A DNA stretch of 64,000 nucleotides, from positions 1,448,330 to 1,512,329 of the forward strand of contig NZ_LR732544.1 in assembly GCF_902506575.1 (NCBI RefSeq), given 5' to 3'. This DNA comes from Streptomyces mexicanus. Its GTDB lineage: Bacteria; Actinomycetota; Actinomycetes; Streptomycetales; Streptomycetaceae. The translations under genes were made by a program, and so were the position numbers. The first letter of the stretch is position 1; every line of letters starts with the position of its first letter. Below the pieces are notes generated by a model, which did no database searches, was not told the origin of the DNA, and saw nothing but the letters and a program-made list of their open reading frames with translations. Shown here piece by piece: positions 43,278-51,079 of the stretch.

Positions 43278-44557
43278 CGGACAACGACGAAGCGGACAAC
43301 CTGCGTGCCGGTGTGGTGGGTCTCGGCGCGATCGGCGGCGGAGTCGCCGTCAGCATGGCCCGGTGCGGCCGCGTTCCCGCGGTCTACGACATCAGGCCGG
43401 ACGCCTCGGCGAACCTGGCCGGCGTGCCGGACCCGCTCGGCTCCCCGGCCGAGGTGGCCAAGTCCAGCGACGTGGTGATGGTCGCCGTGGTCAACGCCGA
43501 ACAGGCCCGCGAGGTCATCGGCGGCGAGAACGGTCTTCTGTCGGCCGCCCACCCGGGCCTGGTGATCGTCCTGCAGGCCACGGTCGCGCTGCCGGTCGTC
43601 CACGAACTGGCCGCCCTGTGCGCCAAGAGCGGTGTCCGCTTCCTGGACTGCGGCGTCACCCCCGGTGACAGAGCCGCCGAGCACGGCATGGTCGCCATCG
43701 TCGGCGGTGACACCGCCACCGTGGAAGCGGCGCGGCCCGTCCTGGACGACTGGGCGAAGAAGGTCGTGCACTGCGGTCCGCTCGGCGCCGGCATGGCCAC
43801 CAAGATCGCTCGCAACGTCATCACCTACGGCAGCTGGCGCGCCGTCCACGAGGCCGCCGACCTGGCCCGGGCCGCGGGCGTGGACGCGGCACGGCTGGCC
43901 GAGGTCGTCGACACAGCCGATCCCGAAGGGCGCACGCTGCTGCAACTGCTGGGCATGCGCGGACCCGACGGTCACCTGCCCGAAGCGGCCGGCCGCAAGA
44001 TCGAACCGCTGATGACCAAGGATCTCGACGCTGCCCGTGAACTCGCCGCCGACCTGGGGCTGGACGTCCCTCTGGTCGATGCCGCCCGGGCCAACGTGCG
44101 GGCAACGCTGGACTTGGACGAGAAGACAGACGGGAAGCCGGCGTCCCACCCCCAGCAGGCTGTGCCGAGCGCTCCGGACGAGCTGCGCCGGTTCGGTCTG
44201 GCCATGATGGACGCGGCCTACGGCCCCGGCTTCAGCAACGCCATGCCCCGAGAGGGCGGTGATCCGTTCACCCAGGCGACGGCCGACTATCTCTTCGCCC
44301 AGGTCTGGGCCCGCCCCGGTCTGTCCGTCCGTGACCGCCGGCTGCTCACCCTCGGCGTCGCCGCGACCGTCGGCCGTGCCGATCTCATCGAGATCATCGC
44401 GAACGGCGGCCTGGTCAACGAGGAACTGACCCCCGACGCACTCCGCGAGGCTGTGCTCCACCTGGCCGCCTACACCGGCTGGTGCAAGGCGACCGCCGTC
44501 CACGCGGGCGTCACCGCAGCCATCAACGCCCACACCCCCCACCAGGAGCAGAAATGA
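43274..44557 (+). CDS. Fusion: beta-hydroxyacid dehydrogenase-like + CMD domain
   Basis: A 427-residue two-domain protein. Residues about 10-295 are a 6-phosphogluconate/3-hydroxyisobutyrate dehydrogenase-like NAD(P) domain (VVGLGAIGGGVAVSMA; catalytic Lys region GAGMATKIARNVI). Residues about 310-427 are a carboxymuconolactone-decarboxylase-like domain (DYLFAQVWARPGLSVRDRRL, LREAVLHLAAYTGWCKA). A flexible DEKTDGKPASHPQQ linker joins them. The fusion suggests oxidation of a hydroxy-acid followed by decarboxylation or tautomerisation of the product. Coupled by 4-nt overlaps to reductase and P450 genes. Confidence 0.85.
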   Translation: MTDNDEADNLRAGVVGLGAIGGGVAVSMARCGRVPAVYDIRPDASANLAGVPDPLGSPAEVAKSSDVVMVAVVNAEQAREVIGGENGLLSAAHPGLVIVLQATVALPVVHELAALCAKSGVRFLDCGVTPGDRAAEHGMVAIVGGDTATVEAARPVLDDWAKKVVHCGPLGAGMATKIARNVITYGSWRAVHEAADLARAAGVDAARLAEVVDTADPEGRTLLQLLGMRGPDGHLPEAAGRKIEPLMTKDLDAARELAADLGLDVPLVDAARANVRATLDLDEKTDGKPASHPQQAVPSAPDELRRFGLAMMDAAYGPGFSNAMPREGGDPFTQATADYLFAQVWARPGLSVRDRRLLTLGVAATVGRADLIEIIANGGLVNEELTPDALREAVLHLAAYTGWCKATAVHAGVTAAINAHTPHQEQK

Positions 44558-45768
44558 CGCAGGACCTCATCCAGCAGCCTGTCACCCGTGACCCCGCCAA
44601 TCCCTTGGACCCGCCTGCCGAGTTCACACAGCTGCGCGAGGACCAGCCCATTGTCAAGGTCCGTTTCCCCAACGGCACGACCGGCTGGCTGGTCACTCGC
44701 TTCGAAGAGGGCAGCCAGGTCTTCAGCGACCCGAGGCTCAGTGCCAAGCCCCCCCGCCACGACACCCCCGAGGGTGACGTCGCGGAGGCCGGCAAGAACC
44801 ATCCGTTCGAATCGGTGCTCGTGATGATGGACGAGCCCGAGCACGGTGTCTACCGGCGGCTGCTCAACTCCCGCTTCACGCCCAAGGCCGTACAGCGCCA
44901 GCTCCAGCCCTACATCGACAAGATCGTCGACGAGCACCTGGACGCCATCGCCGCAGGACCGGAGACCTTCGACTTCGTCCAGGCCATGGCTCTGCCCATC
45001 CCCTGTCTGGTGATCTGCGAGCTGCTCGGCGTCCCCTACGAGGACCGTGACGGCTTCCACCACGCCACCGTCGCCATGATGGACATGGCCAACAGCCGCG
45101 AGGAGCGTGACAAGGGCGCCCACTGGCTGGTCGACTACATCACCCGCCTGGTCGCCGAGAAGCGCCGTACCAGCGCGAGCGACGGACTTCTCTCCAAGCT
45201 GATCGCCAAGACCGGCGGTGAGGACGGAATCCTGACCGAGGGGCAGCTGATCGGTCTGAGCGTGCTGCTGCTGTTCGCCGGACACGACACCACCGCCGCC
45301 ATGCTGGGCCTGTCCACCCTCACCCTCCTTACCCACGACGAACAGCGGCAGGACCTGATCCAGCACCCGGAGAAGATCGGCAGCGCGGTCGAGGAACTGC
45401 TGCGCTACCTGACCATTGTCCAGTTCGGGCTCGGCCGGGTGGCCAAGGAAGACCTGGAGATCGGCGGCGCCCAGATCAAGAAGGGTGACCTGGTGGTGGT
45501 CGCCATGAACGCGGCCAACCGCGACGCACGTGCCTTCGACGACCCCGACGCCCTGGACATCGACCGCAAGATCACCCGTCACCTCGCCTTCGGCTACGGC
45601 GTCCACGCCTGCCTGGGTCAGAACATCGCCCGCGCGGAGCTCAAGACCGTCCTGCCCAAGCTCTTCCAGCGCTTCCCCGACTTGCGCCTCGCCACTCCGC
45701 TCGAACAGGTTCCGATGGACTTCACCGGCACCAACTACGGTGTGCGCAAGCTCATGGTCACCCGCTAG
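44554..45768 (+). CDS. Cytochrome P450
   Basis: A 404-residue P450, heme Cys353 in FGYGVHACLGQ, I-helix LLFAGHDTTAA, K-helix ELLR. Style (PANPLDPPAEFTQLREDQPI, FEEGSQVFSDPRLSAKP) is similar to Streptomyces CYP105/107-type enzymes and unlike the other three in the block. ATG at 44554 overlaps the previous stop by 4 nt. It has its own ferredoxin and reductase in the operon. Ends before a long hairpin. Confidence 0.93.
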   Translation: MTQDLIQQPVTRDPANPLDPPAEFTQLREDQPIVKVRFPNGTTGWLVTRFEEGSQVFSDPRLSAKPPRHDTPEGDVAEAGKNHPFESVLVMMDEPEHGVYRRLLNSRFTPKAVQRQLQPYIDKIVDEHLDAIAAGPETFDFVQAMALPIPCLVICELLGVPYEDRDGFHHATVAMMDMANSREERDKGAHWLVDYITRLVAEKRRTSASDGLLSKLIAKTGGEDGILTEGQLIGLSVLLLFAGHDTTAAMLGLSTLTLLTHDEQRQDLIQHPEKIGSAVEELLRYLTIVQFGLGRVAKEDLEIGGAQIKKGDLVVVAMNAANRDARAFDDPDALDIDRKITRHLAFGYGVHACLGQNIARAELKTVLPKLFQRFPDLRLATPLEQVPMDFTGTNYGVRKLMVTR

Positions 45769-45811
45769 ATGTATCGCGAGCGTAGCTGACGCCGGTCGGG
45801 CTGGAGCATGG

Positions 45812-45863
45812 CGAAGACCTCCGTGGTGGAGCTGCCTGGAAGCGCACCACACGGAGGTCTTCG
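45812..45863. terminator. Long imperfect hairpin after the P450 operon
   Basis: CGAAGACCTCCGTGGTG (45812-45828) pairs with CACCACACGGAGGTCTTCG (45845-45863) with a 2-nt bulge and 16-nt loop. It lies between the convergent P450 and TetR genes. It could instead be an insertion-sequence end; the rest of the gap (45769-46014) shows no gene. Confidence 0.5.
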
Positions 45864-46014
45864 TGTCCCACCGGTTCCGTCCCCTCCCGCCCCGTCCGCA
45901 TGGCCCGCTGGCCGGTCCTGAGCGTTCCGTGAGCCCGGCCATCGGCCGTGGAGAAGGAAGACGGCGGCGGCATCGATGTCCTGGGACGCCCGGAAATCAC
46001 CAGGCGCACCGGGA

Positions 46015-46689
46015 TCAGCAATCCAGACCCGCGCAGACGATCCCCATGGCTCTTCCCAGCGCGTCGTGCTGGTCCGGTGTGCCGGGCTCGCCGTCCGGGG
46101 CTTCGGACAGCGCCCAGTCCTCCATGGCCACCCGGAGAGCACTGTTGACCATCGTCGCGCGCACCCGCACGTCGAGACTGTCCGCAGGCAGGCCGAGGCG
46201 GGTGGCGATGACCTCGGCGAGGACGTCCTCCGCTCTGTAGTGCACCTGCAACCAGACGGCCATGATCGAGGGCTCATTGCGGGTGAGGCGGATCAAACTG
46301 CGCAGCGCCTGCAACTGCCCGGGCTCGTACGCCTCGTCGTGAGCGGCACCGCGATCGCGCCGGGCCACATCGGCGAGCGGGCGGCCGGGCGGGAGTTCGA
46401 CGAGCCGACGGGCCATCCGGTCCAGTCCTCGCGTCAGCAGCGGACGGACACACTGCTCCTTGGTCGGGAAGTACCGCCACAGCGTGCGTGTCGAGATGCC
46501 GACGGCCCGCGCGATGTCCTCGCCGGACGTCCTCTGCACCCCGTGTTCCGCGAAGAGCCGGACCGCCTCGTGAGCGATCTCGAGCCGGGTGGCCTCCTTG
46601 CGGCGCTCGGTGAGCGGGGGCCTGCCGGGCCGGGAGGTCGGCGCGTCTGCGCCGGCCCCGGCCCTGTCCGGCCCACTGGGCGCCCTCAT
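46015..46689 (-). CDS. TetR/AcrR-family transcriptional regulator
   Basis: A 224-residue regulator, HTH near residues 38-66 (SGEDIARAVGISTRTLWRYF, then PTKEQ). ATG at 46689 has GGAGGAGG upstream. Divergent from the SDR at 46905, with a palindromic operator candidate between them. Likely represses that SDR and itself. Confidence 0.88.
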   Translation of the reverse strand: MRAPSGPDRAGAGADAPTSRPGRPPLTERRKEATRLEIAHEAVRLFAEHGVQRTSGEDIARAVGISTRTLWRYFPTKEQCVRPLLTRGLDRMARRLVELPPGRPLADVARRDRGAAHDEAYEPGQLQALRSLIRLTRNEPSIMAVWLQVHYRAEDVLAEVIATRLGLPADSLDVRVRATMVNSALRVAMEDWALSEAPDGEPGTPDQHDALGRAMGIVCAGLDC

Positions 46690-46744
46690 CGCGGTCTCCT
46701 CCTCCGTTGGACCGGTACCCCGCGCACCCCGGGGCGCGAAGCCA

Positions 46745-46781
46745 CGAAACGTAACGATGCAACTTACATTACGTCGTTTCG
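46745..46781. promoter_or_regulatory. Palindromic operator candidate for the adjacent TetR
   Basis: CGAAACGTAACGATG and CATTACGTCGTTTCG face each other across a 7-nt spacer, giving an imperfect inverted repeat with CGAAACG/CGTTTCG ends. It lies 56 nt upstream of the TetR start. It is unlike the recurring motif of the left part. Confidence 0.6.
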
Positions 46782-46904
46782 ACAAGCTGCCGCAAAATGA
46801 CAGTGTGACGTTCGGCGCCTTTGTGGCACTCCGCGCCAATAATTGGCTACGTTGGGGTCACCCGGACGGTGACATCAGTCCGGACGCACGCAAAGGAGCA
46901 CGTC

Positions 46905-47669
46905 ATGGCCGACACAGGTCTTTCAGGACGCACCGTTGTCGTCACCGGTGCTGGTTCCGGCATCGGCCGCGCGACCGCGCTGCGCTTCGCCCGAGAAGGC
47001 GCGAAGGTACTGGTCGCCGATCTCAACGCCGAGGGCGCCAAGAAGGCGGTGGCCGAGATCGAGAGCCAGGGCGGCAGCGCGGTCGCCGTCGTGGGCGACC
47101 TGAGCCGGCCAGAGGTGGTGAACGAGGTCGTGACCACCGCGATGGAAACCCTCGGCGGTCTCGATGTCCTGGTGAACAACGCCGGCATCATGGACCGGAT
47201 GTCCGCGGCGGCCGACACCGACGACGCCGAGTGGGACCTGGTGCTGCGCGTCAACCTCACCGCCCCGTTCCAGCTGACCCGTGCCGCGTTGCCGCACATG
47301 CTGGAAGCGGGCAAGGGCGCCATCGTCTTCACCGCGTCCGAGGCGTCGCTGCGCGGCAGCGCCGCAGGCACGGCCTACACCGTCTCCAAGCACGGCATCG
47401 CGGGCCTGACCAAGTCCCTCGCCGTGATGTACCGCGACCAGGGAATCCGCGTGAACGCCATCGCACCGGGCGGCACCGCCACGGCGATCAAGGTCGACGC
47501 GCAGGACGGCGCGCACGGGCCCGCCGTCATCGGTTCCTACGCGAACAACGTCGGACGGCCCGCGGCGGCGGAGGAGCAGGCTGCCGCGATCGTCTTCCTG
47601 GCCTCGGACGCGGCGAGCAACATCAACGGCGTCATCCTCCCGGTCGACAACGGCTGGTCCGCCGTCTGA
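46905..47669 (+). CDS. Short-chain dehydrogenase/reductase
   Basis: A 254-residue classical SDR: GAGSGIGRATA, NNAGIMDR, FTASEASLRG and YTVSKHG; C-terminal SNINGVILPVDNGWSAV. Single gene, divergent from its probable TetR regulator. Likely oxidises a hydroxyacyl or cyclic alcohol. Confidence 0.9.
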   Translation: MADTGLSGRTVVVTGAGSGIGRATALRFAREGAKVLVADLNAEGAKKAVAEIESQGGSAVAVVGDLSRPEVVNEVVTTAMETLGGLDVLVNNAGIMDRMSAAADTDDAEWDLVLRVNLTAPFQLTRAALPHMLEAGKGAIVFTASEASLRGSAAGTAYTVSKHGIAGLTKSLAVMYRDQGIRVNAIAPGGTATAIKVDAQDGAHGPAVIGSYANNVGRPAAAEEQAAAIVFLASDAASNINGVILPVDNGWSAV

Positions 47670-47919
47670 CCTGCCTTCTGCCCCTCGACGGCGCTGCCTC
47701 CGGTCCCCGGTTGCAGCGCCGGAACAACTGAGACCGCCCCGGCCGCTCGTCGACCACGGAACCGCGGGCTCGCACGGCGCCGCAGCGCCAGTGCCCGCAC
47801 CGACGACGACCGGGGCTTGCCGCTGCGCGGTCCCGGCGCGCGGCACTGCCCGCAGGCGGCGAAGCCGAAGCACAGGCCTCCCGCAACCCGGCACCCACCT
47901 GGCCGCGGACTTCCTCACC

Positions 47920-47957
47920 CGTGGGACCCCGGACGTGTCCCGGTCCGGGGTCCCACG
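47920..47957. terminator. Terminator with 15-bp perfect stem
   Basis: CGTGGGACCCCGGAC and GTCCGGGGTCCCACG with an 8-nt loop. It lies 250 bp after the SDR stop and 28 bp after the thiolase remnant on the opposite strand. The remaining 47670-47919 stretch shows no gene. Confidence 0.85.
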
Positions 47958-47984
47958 GATGACAGGTACTGACGCGCCATCCGG

Positions 47985-48478
47985 TCAGCGGTTCTTCCAC
48001 TGATGGTCAGCCAGGACGCGATCGAGGGCATGACGGCCTTCGCCCAAAGGCGCCGCCCGCAGCATCACCGCGGCCGGGCTGCGGCTGAGGTCGGCGCGCT
48101 CCATCAGATCGCGCTCGCGCAGGTCGGCATGGCCGTGCAGGAACACCCACCGCTCCTCGGGCACACCCAGCCGGCGCGCGGTGCTCACCGACATGACCAG
48201 CACGGCCGCCCCCTGGTTCACCTTGTCCCGGGCGACCACGTACCGGGGGTAGGGGTCGGCGATCATCCGGTTCTTCTCGGTCACGGTGACCAGCTCCTCC
48301 GCGGAGCGGCGCACCGGGGCCGACGCATGCGGGTTCTTCGCCGCCACCTCCGTGAACGGCGCGAACAACGCGCCCATACCGGCCGCGTACTCCTCCCGCG
48401 ACTGCCCGTGATGCCCGAGCCGATGCGCAGCGCCAGACGGGCGGCGATCTCCTTGCCCTCGGCGGAGGACGGGCACCA
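47985..48478 (-). pseudogene. Thiolase (acetyl-CoA acetyltransferase-like) fragment, frameshifted
   Basis: The central part of a thiolase-fold protein of the lipid-transfer/acetyl-CoA acetyltransferase type: AEGKEIAARLALRIGSGITG in one frame, then, after loss of a single C near 48405, GQSREEYAAGMGALFAPFTE, AEELVTVTEKNRMIADPYPR, VVARDKVNQGAA and VFLHGHADLRERDLMERADL. N-terminal third and everything after SRSPAAVM are missing; a short unrelated tail ends at TGA. Non-functional remnant of a beta-oxidation gene, adjacent to the fused acyl-CoA dehydrogenase. Confidence 0.75.
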
Positions 48479-48572
48479 GAGCGGTGAGCGGCGCGACGAG
48501 TGACGTCGCGCCGCTCTACCAGCCCGGGTACCGCGGTCCGTGGCGAACTCCCCCGCCCTGCTGAGCGGGTGG

Positions 48573-50717
48573 TCAGCGCGGAAGCCCGAGCCCCCGCGCG
48601 ATCATGCCGCGCTGGATGTCGTTGGTGCCGCCGCCGACGACGTACATGACCGACAAGCGCAGTCCGTACTCGAAGGAGCCGCCACCGGGGACGCCGGGCA
48701 CCGACGCGGACAGCGCAGCGTCGGGACCGAGGATGTCGAGGACCGCCTCGCCGAAGCGCTCGGCGAGTTCACCGCCCATGACGCCCGCCATCGGGGCGGC
48801 GAGCTTGGCCGTCGCCGCCGCGTCCTGGGACGTCGAGCGGATCGCCGAGGCCACCAGGGCGCGTGTGGCCTGGACGCCGACGGCGAGCTCCTTCAGCAGC
48901 GCGCGCTTGGCCGAGCCACGGGGTCCGACGACGCCCTGCGCGTCCTCGCGGACGCAGGCGAGGAGGTCGTCGAGCTGACGGTGCAACTCGGCGGCGATGT
49001 TGCCCATGGTGATGCGCTCACCGGCGAGGGCGTCGACGATCACCTTCCAGCCGCCGTTCACCTCGCCCACCCGCATGCTGTCGGGGACGCGGACATCGTC
49101 GTAGAAGACGGTGCAGGAGATCTCACCGGACAGCGCGCGGTGCTGCTGCACGGTGATGCCGGGGGTGTCCATCGGGATCAGGAAGACGGAGATGCCGGCA
49201 TGGCGGGGCTGCGCGTCGGGGTCGGTGCGGACCGCGAGCCAGACCCAGTCCGACTGGTGGCCGCCGGTCGTCCACAGCTTCTGTCCGTTGATGACCCAGT
49301 GGTCGCCGTCCCGGACCGCGCGGGTGCGAAGGGAAGCGAGGTCCGATCCGGCCTCCGGTTCCGAATAGCCCAGGCAGAAGGCGAGTTCTCCCTTACGGAT
49401 CAAGGGAAGAAAGGTGTCCTTCTGCTCCTGGGTGCCGTGCCGCAGGATGGAGTTGCCCAGCAGGTTCACCGCGCCGAGGGCCTTACTCAACGGCGCCCGG
49501 TGGTAGGCCGTCTCCTCGTTGAGGACGACCTGTTCGGCAAGAGAAGCGCCCCGGCCGCCGGCCTCCTCGGGCCAGGCGAAACCGAGCCACCCCTTCTCGG
49601 CGACGGCACGTACCATGTCCTGGTCGATGGCCATGGTGCCGCCACCGAGCCGGTCGGAGAACCGGTCGAACAGCTCGCGGACCTCGGCGCGGAACCGCTC
49701 ACCGGTCTCGCCCAGGTCGGCGTCGGGCAGCGAGCCCGAGCCCTCGGCCAGTACGTCGGCGACATCGCCCGCGGCCCTGACGAGCGTCTGCAGCCGGACG
49801 ACGTCGCCGTGCACCCGGCGGAACAGCCAGGGAGCGTCGTGCTCCTCGAAGTATCCGATGGCGGCGAGCGTGTGGTGGGCGCCGAGCTGTACGCGCGGGG
49901 CGGCGGCGAGGACGTGCTCGACGGCCAGCTCGGCAGTGAGCAGCCGGTCGTCCTTGCCCCGCTCGAACGCGCGGACCGCGTCGGCGAGCAGCAGGTTGCC
50001 GGCGCTGATGTCGATCTGGCAGGTGGCGGTGCGCTGCTGAACAGCACCGAAAGAGCCTATGACCTTGCCGAACTGACGACGCTCCTTGGCGTGCTCGACG
50101 GCCATCTCGTGGGCCCGCTCGGCGGCCGCCAGGGCGCGGACCGCCAGTTGGAGCCGCAGCAGGACGACGGCCTCGTCCGCCTCCTCGGCGGTGATCTCTG
50201 TGGTGGCTTCCACGGCGCCGACTGAAGCGGTGAGCCAGGCGGGAACGGCCAGTCCCTCGGTTTCCGTGACGGACTCGAGGGAGCGCAGTACGGCGGTGCC
50301 GCCCGCGGCCGGTACGAGCAGCAGATGGGTGGCCTGGCGCGCGGCGTCCGCGTACCGCACCCGGGTCACGGAGCTGTCGCCGGTGGCGGCGATGACGCGG
50401 ATTTCGCCCGAGGCGATCCTGTCCGCCAGGAGGTCGTCGTGCGCGAAGAGACGGATCGCGGCGAAGCCGTCGAGGATCGGCAGCGGGCAGGCGACGCGAC
50501 CCAGCTCGCGCACGGCCGCGACGGCGGCTCCCAGTGCTCCGTCGGCCCCGAGCTCGAACCAACCGTAGTCCGCCGCGGCGTCCCACAGCTTGCCCAGGTC
50601 GGCCGTAGGGGCGACATGAGGTGCTTCCCAGTTGCGGGCCAGAGTGCCGCGTACGCTGTCGGCGAACGCGGCGATTTCCTCCGAGGCCATGAGCGTGAAC
50701 GAAGCGTCGGCAGACAT
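48573..50717 (-). CDS. Fused two-domain acyl-CoA dehydrogenase (FadE34-like)
   Basis: A 714-residue protein made of two acyl-CoA dehydrogenase units. The first half (1 to about 345) is degenerate; the second has LGYSEPEAGSDLASLRTRAV, WVINGQKLWTTG and the C-terminal GGGTNDIQRGMIARGLGLPR. Length and arrangement match single-chain alpha-beta ACADs such as mycobacterial FadE34, which dehydrogenate large CoA esters with ring-bearing side chains. ATG at 50717 has GGAGG upstream. Divergent from the double CoA-transferase gene across a 362-bp regulatory region. FadE34 similarity is from memory of the family, not a search. Confidence 0.85.
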   Translation of the reverse strand: MSADASFTLMASEEIAAFADSVRGTLARNWEAPHVAPTADLGKLWDAAADYGWFELGADGALGAAVAAVRELGRVACPLPILDGFAAIRLFAHDDLLADRIASGEIRVIAATGDSSVTRVRYADAARQATHLLLVPAAGGTAVLRSLESVTETEGLAVPAWLTASVGAVEATTEITAEEADEAVVLLRLQLAVRALAAAERAHEMAVEHAKERRQFGKVIGSFGAVQQRTATCQIDISAGNLLLADAVRAFERGKDDRLLTAELAVEHVLAAAPRVQLGAHHTLAAIGYFEEHDAPWLFRRVHGDVVRLQTLVRAAGDVADVLAEGSGSLPDADLGETGERFRAEVRELFDRFSDRLGGGTMAIDQDMVRAVAEKGWLGFAWPEEAGGRGASLAEQVVLNEETAYHRAPLSKALGAVNLLGNSILRHGTQEQKDTFLPLIRKGELAFCLGYSEPEAGSDLASLRTRAVRDGDHWVINGQKLWTTGGHQSDWVWLAVRTDPDAQPRHAGISVFLIPMDTPGITVQQHRALSGEISCTVFYDDVRVPDSMRVGEVNGGWKVIVDALAGERITMGNIAAELHRQLDDLLACVREDAQGVVGPRGSAKRALLKELAVGVQATRALVASAIRSTSQDAAATAKLAAPMAGVMGGELAERFGEAVLDILGPDAALSASVPGVPGGGSFEYGLRLSVMYVVGGGTNDIQRGMIARGLGLPR

Positions 50718-50804
50718 GCGGTTCCTCCGGGTGTGCTTGGGCAGAGAGCGGTTCAGGGAATGGCGCGCCGGGTCGGCGACGGGCCGATCCGCGACCCAAT
50801 AGCT

Positions 50805-50842
50805 GAACGGGCCCCGTCTGTAACGGACTCTAAAACAGACGG
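50805..50842. promoter_or_regulatory. Operator candidates in the FadE/CoA-transferase divergent region
   Basis: GAACGGGCCCCGTCTG (50805-50820) is 14/16 identical to the reverse complement of the element at 56590-56605, and CCGTCTGT (50814-50821) pairs with ACAGACGG (50835-50842). The 50718-51079 gap contains these and the palindrome at 50943 but no gene. Confidence 0.55.
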
Positions 50843-50942
50843 AAGCCGTACAGCAATGGAAACGGCGAACGATTCCTGAAGGCCGGTGCGGCCTCCTGCG
50901 AGCCGAAGCCGTGCCTACCGCCTTACCACCGGTCGTGCGCCG

Positions 50943-50967
50943 GCACGTGTTTTTTTCCGACACGTGC
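50943..50967. promoter_or_regulatory. GCACGTGT/ACACGTGC inverted repeat with T-tract
   Basis: Two copies of the CACGTG core form an 8-bp inverted repeat around TTTTTTCCG, 110 nt upstream of the CoA-transferase start. It could be a further operator or an attenuator-like hairpin. Confidence 0.35.
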
Positions 50968-51079
50968 AGAGCGCGGAAACGGCGATGTACGCCGTCGAAG
51001 TCTCGATGCCACGGTGTGCTGGTAACGGGACAGCCGGGCGCCGACGCCCGCCTCGACACAACGCCGTGGAGTAGGCACC

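Noticed and set aside
45769..46014. A small gene or IS end around the long hairpin after the P450 operon
   Set aside because: No start with ribosome-binding site and no recognised protein; the convergent position suits a terminator.
47670..47919. Coding region downstream of the SDR gene
   Set aside because: Frames are low-complexity Arg/Pro/Ala with no homology; only the hairpin at 47920 is supported.
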